Of a stretch of DNA of 64,000 nucleotides, positions 51,442 through 60,789 are shown in pieces. Position numbers and translations under genes: made by a program. Within the stretch, counting starts at the first letter, position 1; the number at the start of each line of letters is the position of its first letter. The notes under the pieces were generated by a model, which was not told the origin of the DNA, searched no databases, and was given only the letters and a program-made list of their open reading frames with translations. Origin of the DNA: Marinibaculum pumilum (lineage in GTDB: Bacteria > Pseudomonadota > Alphaproteobacteria > Ferrovibrionales > Ferrovibrionaceae); NCBI RefSeq assembly GCF_042646425.1, contig NZ_JBHRTR010000031.1, forward strand, positions 398,289 to 462,288, in the 5' to 3' direction.

Positions 51442-52506
51442 TCAGCCGGAGGTGTGGCGTGCATTGGCCAGCCCGGCATTGGCGGGCGTCACGAAGCCGT
51501 TGCCGACCATGTGGACCTCGCCGGGACCGACGATGACGCCGCGGACGACCCGCTTGCTGCGCATGTTGCGGACGCCGATCACCTCGCCGCGGGCGCCGGA
51601 TTCCAGGGCCTGGCCGGTGGTGGTCAGCAGCATGCCGCCGTTGTTCACGACCATGGTGACCATGTCGTTCCGCGCGACGTCCTGCGGCACGATGATGTCG
51701 TTGGCGCGGACATGGCGGCCGGCGGCCACAACCCGGCGCGGCGTGCGGCCGATCAGGTCCTCGGCCTCGGTGATGATGTTGGCCGGCACGCGATCGGCTC
51801 GGACCTTGCGGTAGGTGATGTCGGCGGCGGTGATCACCTCGCCGGAGTCCATGCGGGTGCGCAGGACCGGCAGGTCCGCCATCTCGGTGACCATGCCGGT
51901 CAGCCGCAGGGGGCGGGTCTGGGTGCCGTGGGACAGCCGGACGACGGCGTCGAAGCGGCCGGTATCGGCCCGGAAGTCCAGGCTCTCGACCTGCGGGTCG
52001 ACCACCGTGTCGAGCGCCACGAAGGTGTCGCGCACCCGGCCGTTCAGGTAGATCTCGTGATCGCCCTCGGCCAGCTGCGGCTGCAGCGCGTCCAGGATCA
52101 CCCGGGTCAGTTCGCTCTGCTCCACCAGGCGGCCGCGGCGGGTCACCTCGATGCTGCGGGTCTGCGCGAAGGGCGTCCATTCCAGGCCGTGGATCTGCGC
52201 CACCCGGGCGACCGAGCCGGTGCGGATGCGGCCCTGCTGGCCGGGATCCGGGGAGCGGGCCACCGGCACGTCGTAGAGATGCTCCGGCACGCCGACCAGC
52301 ATGTCCCCGAGGGTGACCATCGGGCCGTCCACGGTGATGTCGCCGCGCAGGTAGATGACCTCCGCGGGGACCGGCGCCGCGGCCGCATCGGCGGCGGTCC
52401 TGTCGGCGGCGGCAGCGGCGGCATGGGCCAGGGCGGTCGCCGCGATCAGGGCGGCGAGCAGGCCATAGCCGGCATGCATCACGAGCTTGGAAATCCTGGC
52501 GGTCAT
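51442..52506 (-). CDS. flgA: P-ring assembly chaperone FlgA
   Basis: Predicted 354 aa. Signal peptide near residues 10-35 (LLAALIAATALAHAAAAAAD). The C-terminal SAF domain and FlgA tail carry GEVITAADITYRKVRADRVP and GRTPRRVVAAGRHVRANDI. It is longer than the roughly 220-aa enteric FlgA because of an N-terminal extra domain, as is common in alphaproteobacteria. It helps assemble FlgI in the periplasm. Confidence 0.88.
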   Translation of the reverse strand: MTARISKLVMHAGYGLLAALIAATALAHAAAAAADRTAADAAAAPVPAEVIYLRGDITVDGPMVTLGDMLVGVPEHLYDVPVARSPDPGQQGRIRTGSVARVAQIHGLEWTPFAQTRSIEVTRRGRLVEQSELTRVILDALQPQLAEGDHEIYLNGRVRDTFVALDTVVDPQVESLDFRADTGRFDAVVRLSHGTQTRPLRLTGMVTEMADLPVLRTRMDSGEVITAADITYRKVRADRVPANIITEAEDLIGRTPRRVVAAGRHVRANDIIVPQDVARNDMVTMVVNNGGMLLTTTGQALESGARGEVIGVRNMRSKRVVRGVIVGPGEVHMVGNGFVTPANAGLANARHTSG

Positions 52507-52519
52507 CGGGGAACCTCGT

Positions 52520-53305
52520 TCAGCGCAGCTGACTGGTCTGGGCCATCATCTCGTCGGAGGTCGAGATGACACGGCTGTTCATTTCGTAGGCCCGCTGGGC
52601 CTTGATCAGGTTGGTGATCTCCTGCACCGGGTTCACGTTGGAGGTTTCAAGGTAGCCCTGGCGCAGGCCGCCGAAGCCCTGGGAACCCGGCGTGCCGGTG
52701 GTCGGCGTGCCGGAGGCGGCGGTCTCCAGGAACAGGTTGTCGCCCTGGGATTCCAGGCCGGCATCGTTGAAGAAGATCGCCAGGTTGATCTGGCCGACGA
52801 CGCTCTCGGTCACCGAGCCGGGCACCTTCACCGAAACCTCGCCGGTGGGGTTGATGCTGATCGCCGTGGCGTTCTGCGGGATGGTGATGCCGGGCTGCAG
52901 GGTGTAGCCGTCCTGGGTCACGATCTGGCCGGCGGAGGAGACGGCGAAGGTGCCCGCCCGGGTATAGGCGGTGGAGCCGTCCGGCAGGGTGATCTGGAAG
53001 AAGCCGCGGCCGTTGATCGCCAGGTCCAGCGAATTGTCCGTCATCTCCAGGTTGCCCTGCTCGAAGATCCGGTAGACGGCCGCGGTCCGCACGCCGACGC
53101 CGATCTGGATGCCGGCCGGCACCACGGTGCCGGTGTCGGAGGACTGCGAGCCGGAGCGGCGCAGGTTCTGGTACAGCAGGTCCTGGAACTCCGCGCGCTG
53201 CCGCTTGAAGCCGGTTGTCGTCATGTTCGCGATGTTGTTCGAAATGACTTCGACGTTGAGCTGCTGTGCCAGCATCCCGGTGCTGCCGATGCTCAAGGAA
53301 CGCAT
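52520..53305 (-). CDS. flgG: Distal rod protein FlgG
   Basis: Predicted 261 aa, the standard length. N-terminal GMLAQQLNVEVISNNIANMT, then TTGFKRQRAEFQDLLYQ. C-terminal QGYLETSNVNPVQEITNLIK, then AQRAYEMNSRVI. It forms the distal rod through the outer membrane. It is 13 bp upstream of flgA. Confidence 0.95.
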   Translation of the reverse strand: MRSLSIGSTGMLAQQLNVEVISNNIANMTTTGFKRQRAEFQDLLYQNLRRSGSQSSDTGTVVPAGIQIGVGVRTAAVYRIFEQGNLEMTDNSLDLAINGRGFFQITLPDGSTAYTRAGTFAVSSAGQIVTQDGYTLQPGITIPQNATAISINPTGEVSVKVPGSVTESVVGQINLAIFFNDAGLESQGDNLFLETAASGTPTTGTPGSQGFGGLRQGYLETSNVNPVQEITNLIKAQRAYEMNSRVISTSDEMMAQTSQLR

Positions 53306-53337
53306 GCTTCTACTCCCTTAACGAGGCGTCTGGCCGA

Positions 53338-54060
53338 TCAGACCGGCTGGCCGATCCGCGAGATCGACTTGCGATCCAGCGAATCGTTGCGGTCGATCAT
53401 CTGCTGCGTCGACTGGTACTGGCGCAGCAGGCCCATCATCTTGGTCATCTCGGTGATCGCGTTGACGTTCGAACCCTCCAGCGCGTACTGCGTGAGGGTG
53501 AAGTCCTCCGCCGGCTGGGGCGCGAGCTCGGTGGTGTAGAGGCCGGCGCCGATGCTGCGCAGTTCGCGCTCGTCCTCGAAGGTCACGATGTCGAGCCGGC
53601 CGACTTCAAGGCCGCTGGCGTCGGTGATAACCCCGGCGGCGTCGATGCTCGGGCGGTCGGTCTGATCCTCGATCACGATCGGCTGGCCATTGTCGCCCAG
53701 CACCGGAAAGCCGCTGACATGGGTCAGCTCGCCGTCGGCGTTCAGGGTGAAGGCGCCGTTGCGGCTGTAGAGTTCGCCGTCGGGGCCGGCCAGCGCGAAA
53801 TAGCCGTCGCCCTCGATCGCCACGTCGAGCGGCCGCAGGGTCGGGGTGATCGGTCCGTTGGTCAGGTCGCGCAGCATGCCGAAGTCGCGGACATAGGAGG
53901 TGGGCTCCTTGTCCTGCGGCCGCTCGATATACTCCTCGAACAGCACCTGCTCGCCCTTGAAGCCGGTCGTGTTCATGTTGGCGACATTGTTCGCCACGAT
54001 ATCCATCTGCCGGCGCAGGGCGGTCATCCGCGACAATGCGATGTAGATCGTGTTTTCCAT
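53338..54060 (-). CDS. flgF: Proximal rod protein FlgF
   Basis: Predicted 240 aa. MENTIYIALSRMTALRRQMD, then NVANMNTTGFKGEQ at the N-terminus and ALEGSNVNAITEMTKMMGLL at the C-terminus, the FlgF type of rod protein. First gene of the flgF-G-A-H operon, downstream of a sigma-54 promoter; SD GGAGCCGAG in front of the ATG. Confidence 0.92.
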   Translation of the reverse strand: MENTIYIALSRMTALRRQMDIVANNVANMNTTGFKGEQVLFEEYIERPQDKEPTSYVRDFGMLRDLTNGPITPTLRPLDVAIEGDGYFALAGPDGELYSRNGAFTLNADGELTHVSGFPVLGDNGQPIVIEDQTDRPSIDAAGVITDASGLEVGRLDIVTFEDERELRSIGAGLYTTELAPQPAEDFTLTQYALEGSNVNAITEMTKMMGLLRQYQSTQQMIDRNDSLDRKSISRIGQPV

Positions 54061-54139
54061 CTCGGCTCCGCGCCGGCTGTCCCGGCAGCTTTCTGATTGC
54101 CATCTCTGACCCGCTCAGGGCCGCTGTTGCGCCTCTATA

Positions 54140-54155
54140 TGCAGGTGACGTGCCA
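54140..54155 (-). promoter_or_regulatory. Sigma-54 promoter of the flgF operon
   Basis: Minus strand: TGGCACG-TCAC-CTGCA, with a perfect -24 box and one -12 mismatch, 80 bp before the flgF start. It lies in a 444-bp divergent gap (54061-54504) between flgF and fliL whose remaining part is AT-rich at 54156-54190 and holds a short inverted repeat at 54378-54397, with no gene seen. Confidence 0.75.
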
Positions 54156-54377
54156 GAAAAATATCTTATTTATATCAATAGCTTAATGGATATGACCGGG
54201 CTGCCCGGCAGTTCCAGCCGGGCAGCTCCCGACCGGCCGCAGGGCGGCGAATCGATGGCCGTGCAATTCTTGCCTTCCGGCCCGGGAGCGAAGCGGCGAA
54301 GGCCAGCCGATCCTCCCGGCAGCAGCGCCGCCGCGACAGAGACGGCGCGCGATTTATGTGGTACAAGCCATTGATTT

Positions 54378-54397
54378 CCGCGGAAGAATCTCCGCGG
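54378..54397 (+). repeat. Short inverted repeat upstream of fliL
   Basis: CCGCGGA and TCCGCGG are perfect complements with a 6-bp spacer, 108 bp before fliL. It is a possible activator or repressor site; I could not assign a protein. Confidence 0.35.
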
Positions 54398-54504
54398 GCG
54401 CGCGGGCTGGATGGACCGTCCCGGGCGCGGGGCGGCAAAGGCTGCCGCCGGCTGGTACGGCGGTCGCCGGCGGCCCCGCCAGTGAGTCAGTCGGAGCGGA
54501 AGTG

Positions 54505-55026
54505 ATGGCGGACGTCGAAGACGACGACGGCACAGAAGGCGGCCAGGCGAAGAAGAAATGGAGCGGCAAGCGCCTCGTGCTGCTTGTCGTGCTGCCGCTG
54601 GTCCTGGTCGGCGGGCTCGCCGGCGCGTTCGTGGCCGGCCTGTTCGACGGTCTGATGGGCGGCGGCAAGGAAGAGGAGCAGGCCGCCGAGGCACTGCCGC
54701 CGGACGATCCGAACCGGCCGGTGGTATTCTACGACCTGCCTGAAATCCTCGTGAACCTGAATGCCGGCGGGCGACAGACCTCCTATCTGAAGCTGCGCGT
54801 GGCGCTGGAGCTTGACGACCCGACGGCACTGCCGAACCTGGAGCGGCTGGTGCCCCGGGTGATGGACAATTTCCAGATCTATCTTCGGGAGCTGCGGCCC
54901 GAGGACGTGTCCGGCTCGGCCGGCCTGTACCGGATCAAGGAAGAGCTGCTGTACCGGATCAATACGGCGGTGCGGCCGATCAAGGTCAACGACGTCCTCT
55001 TCAAGGAGATGATCGTACAATCCTGA
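54505..55026 (+). CDS. fliL: Flagellar basal-body protein FliL
   Basis: Predicted 173 aa; ATG 54505 with GGAGCGGAAG upstream. One N-terminal membrane helix (LVLLVVLPLVLVGGLAGAFV) is preceded by a short acidic/basic cytoplasmic tail. The periplasmic domain begins at VVFYDLPEILVNLNAGGRQT and ends at VNDVLFKEMIVQS, typical of FliL. It supports stator units around the motor. Directly upstream of fliM. Confidence 0.9.
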   Translation: MADVEDDDGTEGGQAKKKWSGKRLVLLVVLPLVLVGGLAGAFVAGLFDGLMGGGKEEEQAAEALPPDDPNRPVVFYDLPEILVNLNAGGRQTSYLKLRVALELDDPTALPNLERLVPRVMDNFQIYLRELRPEDVSGSAGLYRIKEELLYRINTAVRPIKVNDVLFKEMIVQS

Positions 55027-55067
55027 ATGGATCCCGCCGGACCGGCGGGAACGCAGCGGGTGCACGA

Positions 55068-56204
55068 ATGGCGGATGGTGACGACGACGACGTCGACCAG
55101 GAAAAGATGGCTGCCGAGTGGGAGCAGATGGCCGGTGGCGGCGATGGCGATCAGGACGCCATGGCCGCCGAATGGGAGGCCATGGCCGACGGCGACGACG
55201 ACGATGACGATATGGGCGGGGGCCAGTCGACCCGCATCCTGAACCAGGACGAGATCGACTCCCTTCTCGGCTTCGACGCATCGACCGATTCCGACGGCGA
55301 CAAGTCAGGTGTCCGCGCGCTCATCAACAGCGCGATGGTGTCCTACGAACGCCTGCCGATGCTGGAGGTGGTGTTCGACCGGCTGGTGCGGCTGATGACC
55401 ACCTCGCTGCGCAACTTCACCTCCGACAATGTCGAAGTGTCGCTCGACAACATCACCGCGATCCGTTTCGGCGACTATCTGAATTCCATCCCGCTCCCGG
55501 CGATCCTGTCGGTGTTCCGTGCTGAGCAGTGGGACAATTACGGCCTGCTGACGGTCGACAGCTCGCTGATCTATTCCATCGTCGACGTCCTGTTGGGCGG
55601 CCGCCGCGGCACGGCGGCGATGCGGATCGAGGGCCGTCCCTACACGACGATCGAGCGGAACCTCGTGGAGCGGATGGTCAACGTGGTGCTCGACGACATG
55701 GAGGCGGCGTTCGAGCCGCTGTCGAAGGTCGACTTCAACTACGACCGGATCGAGACCAATCCCCGCTTCGCGACCATCGCCCGGCCGGCGAACGCCGCCA
55801 TCGTGGCCCGGCTGCGCGTCGACATGGAGGATCGCGGCGGCCGGCTGGAGCTGCTGCTGCCCTATGCCACCCTGGAACCGGTGCGCGAGATCCTGCTGCA
55901 GATGTTCATGGGCGAAAAATTCGGCCGTGATTCGATCTGGGAAAACCATTTGGCAACGGAACTCTGGTCCACTGACGTCGATATCGAAGCCGTTCTGGAG
56001 GAACAGGTGATGACCCTGGGGCAGGTGATGAACCTCAAGGTCGGGACGACGGTCCTGTTGAACGCCACCCCCGACGCCGTGGTCGAACTTCGGTGCGGCG
56101 GTGTACCCATGGTTGCCGGGCGCATGGGGCGCGTCGGCCAGCATATCGCGATCCGGGTCGACCACCGGCTGAAGCGCAACGGACATCCGGCGTCAACATC
56201 ATGA
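55068..56204 (+). CDS. fliM: Flagellar switch protein FliM with acidic repeat-bearing N-terminus
   Basis: Predicted 378 aa. CheY-binding ILNQDEIDSLLGFD (residues 57-70) is normally at the very N-terminus, but here about 55 residues precede it: Asp/Gly runs and two copies of MAAEWE(Q/A)MA at 14-22 and 32-40. The middle CheC-like domain and the C-terminal SpoA domain are complete. FliM reverses or stops the motor when phospho-CheY binds. The stop overlaps the next gene as ATGA. Confidence 0.9.
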   Translation: MADGDDDDVDQEKMAAEWEQMAGGGDGDQDAMAAEWEAMADGDDDDDDMGGGQSTRILNQDEIDSLLGFDASTDSDGDKSGVRALINSAMVSYERLPMLEVVFDRLVRLMTTSLRNFTSDNVEVSLDNITAIRFGDYLNSIPLPAILSVFRAEQWDNYGLLTVDSSLIYSIVDVLLGGRRGTAAMRIEGRPYTTIERNLVERMVNVVLDDMEAAFEPLSKVDFNYDRIETNPRFATIARPANAAIVARLRVDMEDRGGRLELLLPYATLEPVREILLQMFMGEKFGRDSIWENHLATELWSTDVDIEAVLEEQVMTLGQVMNLKVGTTVLLNATPDAVVELRCGGVPMVAGRMGRVGQHIAIRVDHRLKRNGHPASTS

Positions 56205-56656
56205 GCTTTTCCCTCGCCCTCGACATCATCCTGGTGCTGCTGCTGGCCGTCACCATCGCCTATTGCGTTCTTCTGAACCGAAGGTTGCAGGTGATGCGGT
56301 CGGCCCAGTCGGAGATGATCAACCTGATCCAGGAGTTTGATCGCGCGACAGTGCAGGCGAAGACGGGCATTGCCGACCTGCGCCAGGCCGGCGGCGAGAT
56401 CGCGACCCGGCTGCAGGAACAGGTGAAGCGCGCACAGGCCCTGTCGGAGGACCTGTCGTTCATGATCGATGCGGGCGACCGCATGGCGGAGAAGCTGGAC
56501 GGCCGGATGCAGTCCGCGCGCCGCGCCGCCAGCCCGACGGCAACCGGCGCGGATCCGCGCGGCGTGGGCGAGAACGTGCCGGCAGGCGAAAAGCCCGCGA
56601 CCCCGCGGTCGGAGGCGGAAAACGAGCTGCTGCAGGCATTGCGGCGGGTGAAGTGA
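56201..56656 (+). CDS. DUF6468 flagellar-region membrane protein
   Basis: Predicted 151 aa from ATG 56201, overlapping the fliM stop by ATGA. One N-terminal membrane helix (LALDIILVLLLAVTIAYCVL) and a long coiled coil (SEMINLIQEFDRATVQAKTG to about residue 90). The C-terminus is disordered. Proteins of this kind sit between fliM and motE in alphaproteobacteria. Function unknown; probably a motor-associated inner-membrane protein. Confidence 0.65.
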   Translation: MSFSLALDIILVLLLAVTIAYCVLLNRRLQVMRSAQSEMINLIQEFDRATVQAKTGIADLRQAGGEIATRLQEQVKRAQALSEDLSFMIDAGDRMAEKLDGRMQSARRAASPTATGADPRGVGENVPAGEKPATPRSEAENELLQALRRVK

Positions 56657-56761
56657 CGAAATGACCGGGGGCGCCGCTGCAATGGCGGCGGCGTCGGCCG
56701 CAGTAAGGCAAATCGGACCGCGGGCGCAAGATGCCCCGGCGGTCCGGGAACAGGCAGAACC

Positions 56762-57691
56762 ATGCTCAATGTCGTGAGGATCATTCCGGTAACCATCGTT
56801 GCGGCGCTCATCCTGTTGGGAGTCAAGGTCAGCGATGTGTGGAGCGGGCTTGAGCAGGCAATCATCGCCGCACCGGCGGCACCGGCGCCTTCGGCCGCCG
56901 GCAGCCTGGCCGATGCCGGTTCCGGTGGCGGATCCGCTGGTTCGGGGGCGCGGCAGGCCGATGCCGCCGCGGCCGGCGGCCAGGACCTGACCCCCGGCGG
57001 CGATCAGGCGGCGCGGCGCTTCGCGCTGTCGGCGCGCGCGAATGCGGAGGAAACGCCTGAAGCCGGGGCGCAGGGCCGCAAGGCGGTGATCAACTCCGCC
57101 CAGGCCCAGACCGCCCAGGCCCAGACCGAAAATGCCGGTCAGGAGGGCGGCGAGGGCGGCGAGGGCGGGCCCGATGTGCCGGCGGCACCGACCGCGCAGG
57201 GCGGCGCGGTGTCGGGCGCGGCGGGCGAGGGCGGCGCGGCGCAGGGAGGCAGCGCGTCCTCCGGTTCGCCGGCGGAATTCTCCCAGGCGGAGATCGAGCT
57301 GCTGCAGAACCTGGCACGGCGGCGCGACGAGCTGGACGCGCGCGAACGCCAGATCGAGATGCGGGAGAACCTGCTGGCCGCGACGGAAAAGCGCATCGAT
57401 GAACGGATCGCCGAGCTGCGCCGGATCGAGAGCCAGATCGATTCGCTGCTGATCAAATATGACGAGCAGCGCCAGCGGCAGATCGATTCCCTGGTGAAGA
57501 TCTACCAGAACATGAAGCCGAAGGATGCCGCCCGGATCTTCGAACGGCTGGACATGAACGTCCTGCTGGAGGTGGCCGAGAACATGAAGAGCCGGTCGCT
57601 CGCCCCGATCCTGGCGGAGATGGACGCCAACCGGGCGCAGAAGGTGACCGTAGAATTGGCGACCCGGCGGCAGCTGCCGGGCACCAACTGA
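56762..57691 (+). CDS. motE: MotE-like motor protein chaperone
   Basis: Predicted 309 aa. N-terminal membrane segment (RIIPVTIVAALILLGVKV), a Gly/Ala/Gln-rich linker of about 140 residues, a coiled coil (RRRDELDARERQIEMRENLL) and a C-terminal MgtE-N-like domain (YQNMKPKDAARIFERLDMNV). MotE of Sinorhizobium guides the periplasmic motor protein MotC. Same strand as fliM and cheY. Confidence 0.8.
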   Translation: MLNVVRIIPVTIVAALILLGVKVSDVWSGLEQAIIAAPAAPAPSAAGSLADAGSGGGSAGSGARQADAAAAGGQDLTPGGDQAARRFALSARANAEETPEAGAQGRKAVINSAQAQTAQAQTENAGQEGGEGGEGGPDVPAAPTAQGGAVSGAAGEGGAAQGGSASSGSPAEFSQAEIELLQNLARRRDELDARERQIEMRENLLAATEKRIDERIAELRRIESQIDSLLIKYDEQRQRQIDSLVKIYQNMKPKDAARIFERLDMNVLLEVAENMKSRSLAPILAEMDANRAQKVTVELATRRQLPGTN

Positions 57692-57702
57692 GCGGCGGGC
57701 AT

Positions 57703-57726
57703 CCGGCGCCGGCGTTGCGGCGCCGG
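57703..57726 (+). terminator. Stem-loop after motE, possible terminator
   Basis: CCGGCGCCG and CGGCGCCGG with a 6-base loop, 12 bp beyond the motE stop. No T-run follows, so it may terminate weakly or only protect the transcript. Confidence 0.35.
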
Positions 57727-57903
57727 CGCGGTTTCGGCGGGCGGTTCATCAGGACGGAAAATCCCGACGCATTAACCAGTCGTACAGGACCGCGGCGATA
57801 ATCTGCATCTACAGTCGGTTCCGACCTGGCCGCATGTGACGCGGTGCGGGCGGGATCGTGAGGACAGGCACCCGGCAACGGAGTTCAGGGGCGGGACGAG
57901 AAT

Positions 57904-58290
57904 ATGGCAGTAGACAAGGATATGCGGGTTCTCATCGTCGATGATTACAAGACGATGCTGAGGATCATCTCCAACCTGCTCAAGCAGATCGGCTTCAACA
58001 ATGTCGACGAGGCATCGGACGGGGCGTCCGCGCTCCAGATGCTGCGGGAGGCCGATTACGGCCTGGTGATTTCCGACTGGAACATGGAGCCCATGACCGG
58101 GCTGCAGCTGCTGAAGGAAGTGCGCGCCGACGACACCCTGAAGGCGACGCCTTTCATCATGGTCACGGCGGAGAGCAAGACCGAGAACGTGGTGGCAGCG
58201 AAGCAGGCCGGCGTGAACAACTACATCGTCAAGCCGTTCAACGCCGAAACCCTGAAGCGCAAGCTGACGGCGGTGCTCGGGGATTTCTGA
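57904..58290 (+). CDS. cheY: Chemotaxis response regulator CheY
   Basis: Predicted 128 aa. Phospho-acceptor Asp in VISDWNM, acidic pair in IVDD, Thr in VTAES and Lys in VKPFN are all present. It carries the signal from CheA to FliM. The downstream CheZ gene supports a fast-dephosphorylating CheY. Confidence 0.93.
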   Translation: MAVDKDMRVLIVDDYKTMLRIISNLLKQIGFNNVDEASDGASALQMLREADYGLVISDWNMEPMTGLQLLKEVRADDTLKATPFIMVTAESKTENVVAAKQAGVNNYIVKPFNAETLKRKLTAVLGDF

Positions 58291-58414
58291 TGGGCGCAAA
58301 GGTGGCGATAGTGCGGGGCATCGCAGCGGTTCCCGGCGGCCATCCTGGCCGGCAGGTGTGGCGCGGTGCCCGCGGTGCATGCGTCACAGCCCCAGCTAGG
58401 TGGGAGGGTTGTTC

Positions 58415-59119
58415 ATGACCCAGCAGATGGCCGTGAATGCCGCCGGCGCCGCAGCCCGTCGGACGACCGATGCCGAGAACCTTTCGCAGCGCCTGGAAGC
58501 GCGTCTGCTGCACCTGCAGGAAGAGCAGGGCGAGACCGTGCCGCTGGGCGAAGTAGGCAACATGGTGATCGACCTGTTGACGACCCTGGACGGCGACATC
58601 ACGTCCGCCGATATCGAGTTGCAGAACGAGCTTCGCGATCTGGCGGAGTATATCCGGCGGGCGCACAAGGAACTCGAGGCACTGGAGGTCGGTGACCTGC
58701 GGCATCGCCGGATCCCGGAGGCCGCCGACCAGCTGGATGCCGTCGTGCAGGCGACGGAAGAGGCGACCGGAGTGTTCCTGGACGCTGCCGAGGAGGTGCA
58801 GACCATCGCGCGCGACCTTTCCGGTCCGCAGAGCGAGCGGCTGAACGAGATCGGCAACCGGATCTTCGAGGCGTCGAACTTCCAGGACATCACCGGGCAG
58901 CGGATCACAAAGGTGGTCTCCACCCTGCGCCATATCGAGGCGAAGATCCTCAACCTCACGGAGACGTTCGGCCTGCCGGCCGAGGATCTGAACCGGAAGG
59001 CGGCCGAGGAGAGCGACAAAGCCGCCGAAGACACCTATGATGAGTCGGACCTGCTGAACGGCCCGCAACTCCCCAACAAGGCCAACAGCCAGGACGATAT
59101 CGACGCCTTTTTCGACTAG
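58415..59119 (+). CDS. cheZ: CheY phosphatase CheZ
   Basis: Predicted 234 aa from ATG 58415 with GGGAGGG seven bases upstream. The long helical hairpin carries the catalytic ASNFQDITGQRI motif (Asp and Gln), and the C-terminus SQDDIDAFFD is the CheY-binding peptide. It dephosphorylates CheY-P. CheZ in alphaproteobacteria is restricted to some orders. Confidence 0.88.
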   Translation: MTQQMAVNAAGAAARRTTDAENLSQRLEARLLHLQEEQGETVPLGEVGNMVIDLLTTLDGDITSADIELQNELRDLAEYIRRAHKELEALEVGDLRHRRIPEAADQLDAVVQATEEATGVFLDAAEEVQTIARDLSGPQSERLNEIGNRIFEASNFQDITGQRITKVVSTLRHIEAKILNLTETFGLPAEDLNRKAAEESDKAAEDTYDESDLLNGPQLPNKANSQDDIDAFFD

Positions 59120-59121
59120 GC

Positions 59122-59928
59122 ATGGATGAACCGCATCACGATCTCCCGGCGGAGCGCGACACGAGTACGATGGTATTCCTGTCGCTGTTCCTCCTGGTGC
59201 TCGCGTTCTTCATCCTTCTCACCGCTCTCTCGGAGGTCAACGAGAAGAGCAGCCTGGACATCATCCAGGAAGTGAAGGCCTCGTTCGGTGGCGACAAGAC
59301 CACCAATCTGCCCACAAGCCGTCAGCGGCTGGAAGCGGAGGCCGACTCTGCCGCCCACAAACTGTCGGAAACCCTGCAGGGGGTCTTCGACCGGGACCTG
59401 CCCGGGATCAAGACGGCATTGAACAGCGACCGTGTCCTGCAGGTCCGCTTTCCGGAGTTCGAGCTCTTTTCCCGTGGCCGGCCAACGGTGCGCCGGACCC
59501 GCTTGCCGCTGGTCCGCCAGATCGCCGGCCTGATCCGCACCGCACCGCAGGGCATCGACCACCGCCTCGAACTCAGCATCCCCGACCCCGCCGGACCGGA
59601 TACTGCAAGGCGGGGCCTGACCGCCGAACAGCAGGAGGCGCGGGCACTCGCCATCGCGCGGCTGGGGCATCTGGCGGCCGCATTTGCCGGCGACGGCGCC
59701 GCCGCGGGCGAGATGAGCATCGCCCTGCGGCCTGCCAGCGCGGAAGCCGAAGGCGATGAGGGCGAGGTTCTGATGCGGGTCTTCACACTGGTCGAGGCGG
59801 AACAGAACTTCGTCTCCTTCGCGCCGTCGCGGCCGGCCCGCTCGCCGGGCGGCGAGGGCCCTGTTCTCAACCTGCGGCTCGACCGCACCGCGCCTGCTGC
59901 CTCAGGCGCCGGCGCGGAGGGGGGCTGA
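59122..59928 (+). CDS. MotB-like membrane protein without a clear OmpA domain
   Basis: Predicted 268 aa, starting 2 bp after the cheZ stop. One N-terminal membrane helix, DTSTMVFLSLFLLVLAFFIL, then a periplasmic region. Residues about 105-200 resemble a degenerate OmpA-like fold (VLQVRFPEFELFSRG, HRLELSIPD, ARALAIARLGHLAAAF) without the usual peptidoglycan-binding Asp/Arg. It pairs with the next gene, which has a full MotB layout. Confidence 0.6.
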   Translation: MDEPHHDLPAERDTSTMVFLSLFLLVLAFFILLTALSEVNEKSSLDIIQEVKASFGGDKTTNLPTSRQRLEAEADSAAHKLSETLQGVFDRDLPGIKTALNSDRVLQVRFPEFELFSRGRPTVRRTRLPLVRQIAGLIRTAPQGIDHRLELSIPDPAGPDTARRGLTAEQQEARALAIARLGHLAAAFAGDGAAAGEMSIALRPASAEAEGDEGEVLMRVFTLVEAEQNFVSFAPSRPARSPGGEGPVLNLRLDRTAPAASGAGAEGG

Positions 59929-59934
59929 CCGGCA

Positions 59935-60789
59935 ATGGAGCTTTTCCAGACGCCGGCGCAACTGCGCGATGCCGACTTCCAGGCCCAGGCCGAGATGGAG
60001 CGCCGGCGCGTCGAGGCGCGCGACCGCCGCCTGCGGATTCCCGAACCGGAGACGTTGAAGCGGCGCGAGAAGATCCCGGCACCGATCTGGATGGTCACGA
60101 TGGCCGACCTGATCGCGCTGATCCTGACCTTTTTCGTGCTGATGTTCGCCCTGTCCACGACCAACCCGATGACCTGGCAGGCGATCCGGGAATCGCTGGC
60201 CGACAGCCTGCGGCGCAGCAACCCGGCGGCAAGCCTGGGCGAGCAGAACGACCTCACGGAGATGCCGCACATCACCGTCTCGCTGGGCGCGGATCTGACC
60301 TATCTGGGGGCCGTCCTGGAATCCAAGGCTGCTTCGGTCCCCCTGCTGCAGGCGGGCGACATCATCCGGCGGCATGACAGGCTGGTGGTCTCGCTGCCCA
60401 CGGACCTGCTGTTCCAGCCGGCCAGTGCGGAACTGGAGCCGGACGCGATCCCGGCCCTGAACAACATGGCCAACCTGTTGAACACCGTGCGCAACCAGGT
60501 CGCCGTCGAGGGCCATGCCGGCGCGGTCGGCGGCGATGCCGGCCTGTTCGAGGCAAACTGGCAGCTCTCCCTCAGCCGCGCCGTTGCCGTGGCAGAGGCG
60601 CTGCAGCGCGCCGGCTTCACCGGTGCGATCGTGCCGATGGGCCGGGGCGATGGCGACGACGAAATGCCGGACGCCAGTGGCCCGGACGGGGAACGGCTGG
60701 CCCGCCGGGTGGATATAGTGATCCGCAGTGGCCGCTCCGCCGCGCCGCCAGGTGGTTCACTTCGCTCACCGGGTGGCACGGCGCGATGA
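59935..60789 (+). CDS. MotB/OmpA-family stator-like protein
   Basis: Predicted 284 aa. The membrane helix WMVTMADLIALILTFFVLMF contains the Asp needed for proton flow in MotB. The OmpA domain (LVVSLPTDLLFQPASAELEP, VEGHAG, SRAVAVAEAL, RRVDIVI) anchors it to peptidoglycan. The cytoplasmic N-terminus is about 48 residues. No motA is in this window, so the MotA partner may be elsewhere. Overlaps the next gene by ATGA. Confidence 0.75.
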   Translation: MELFQTPAQLRDADFQAQAEMERRRVEARDRRLRIPEPETLKRREKIPAPIWMVTMADLIALILTFFVLMFALSTTNPMTWQAIRESLADSLRRSNPAASLGEQNDLTEMPHITVSLGADLTYLGAVLESKAASVPLLQAGDIIRRHDRLVVSLPTDLLFQPASAELEPDAIPALNNMANLLNTVRNQVAVEGHAGAVGGDAGLFEANWQLSLSRAVAVAEALQRAGFTGAIVPMGRGDGDDEMPDASGPDGERLARRVDIVIRSGRSAAPPGGSLRSPGGTAR

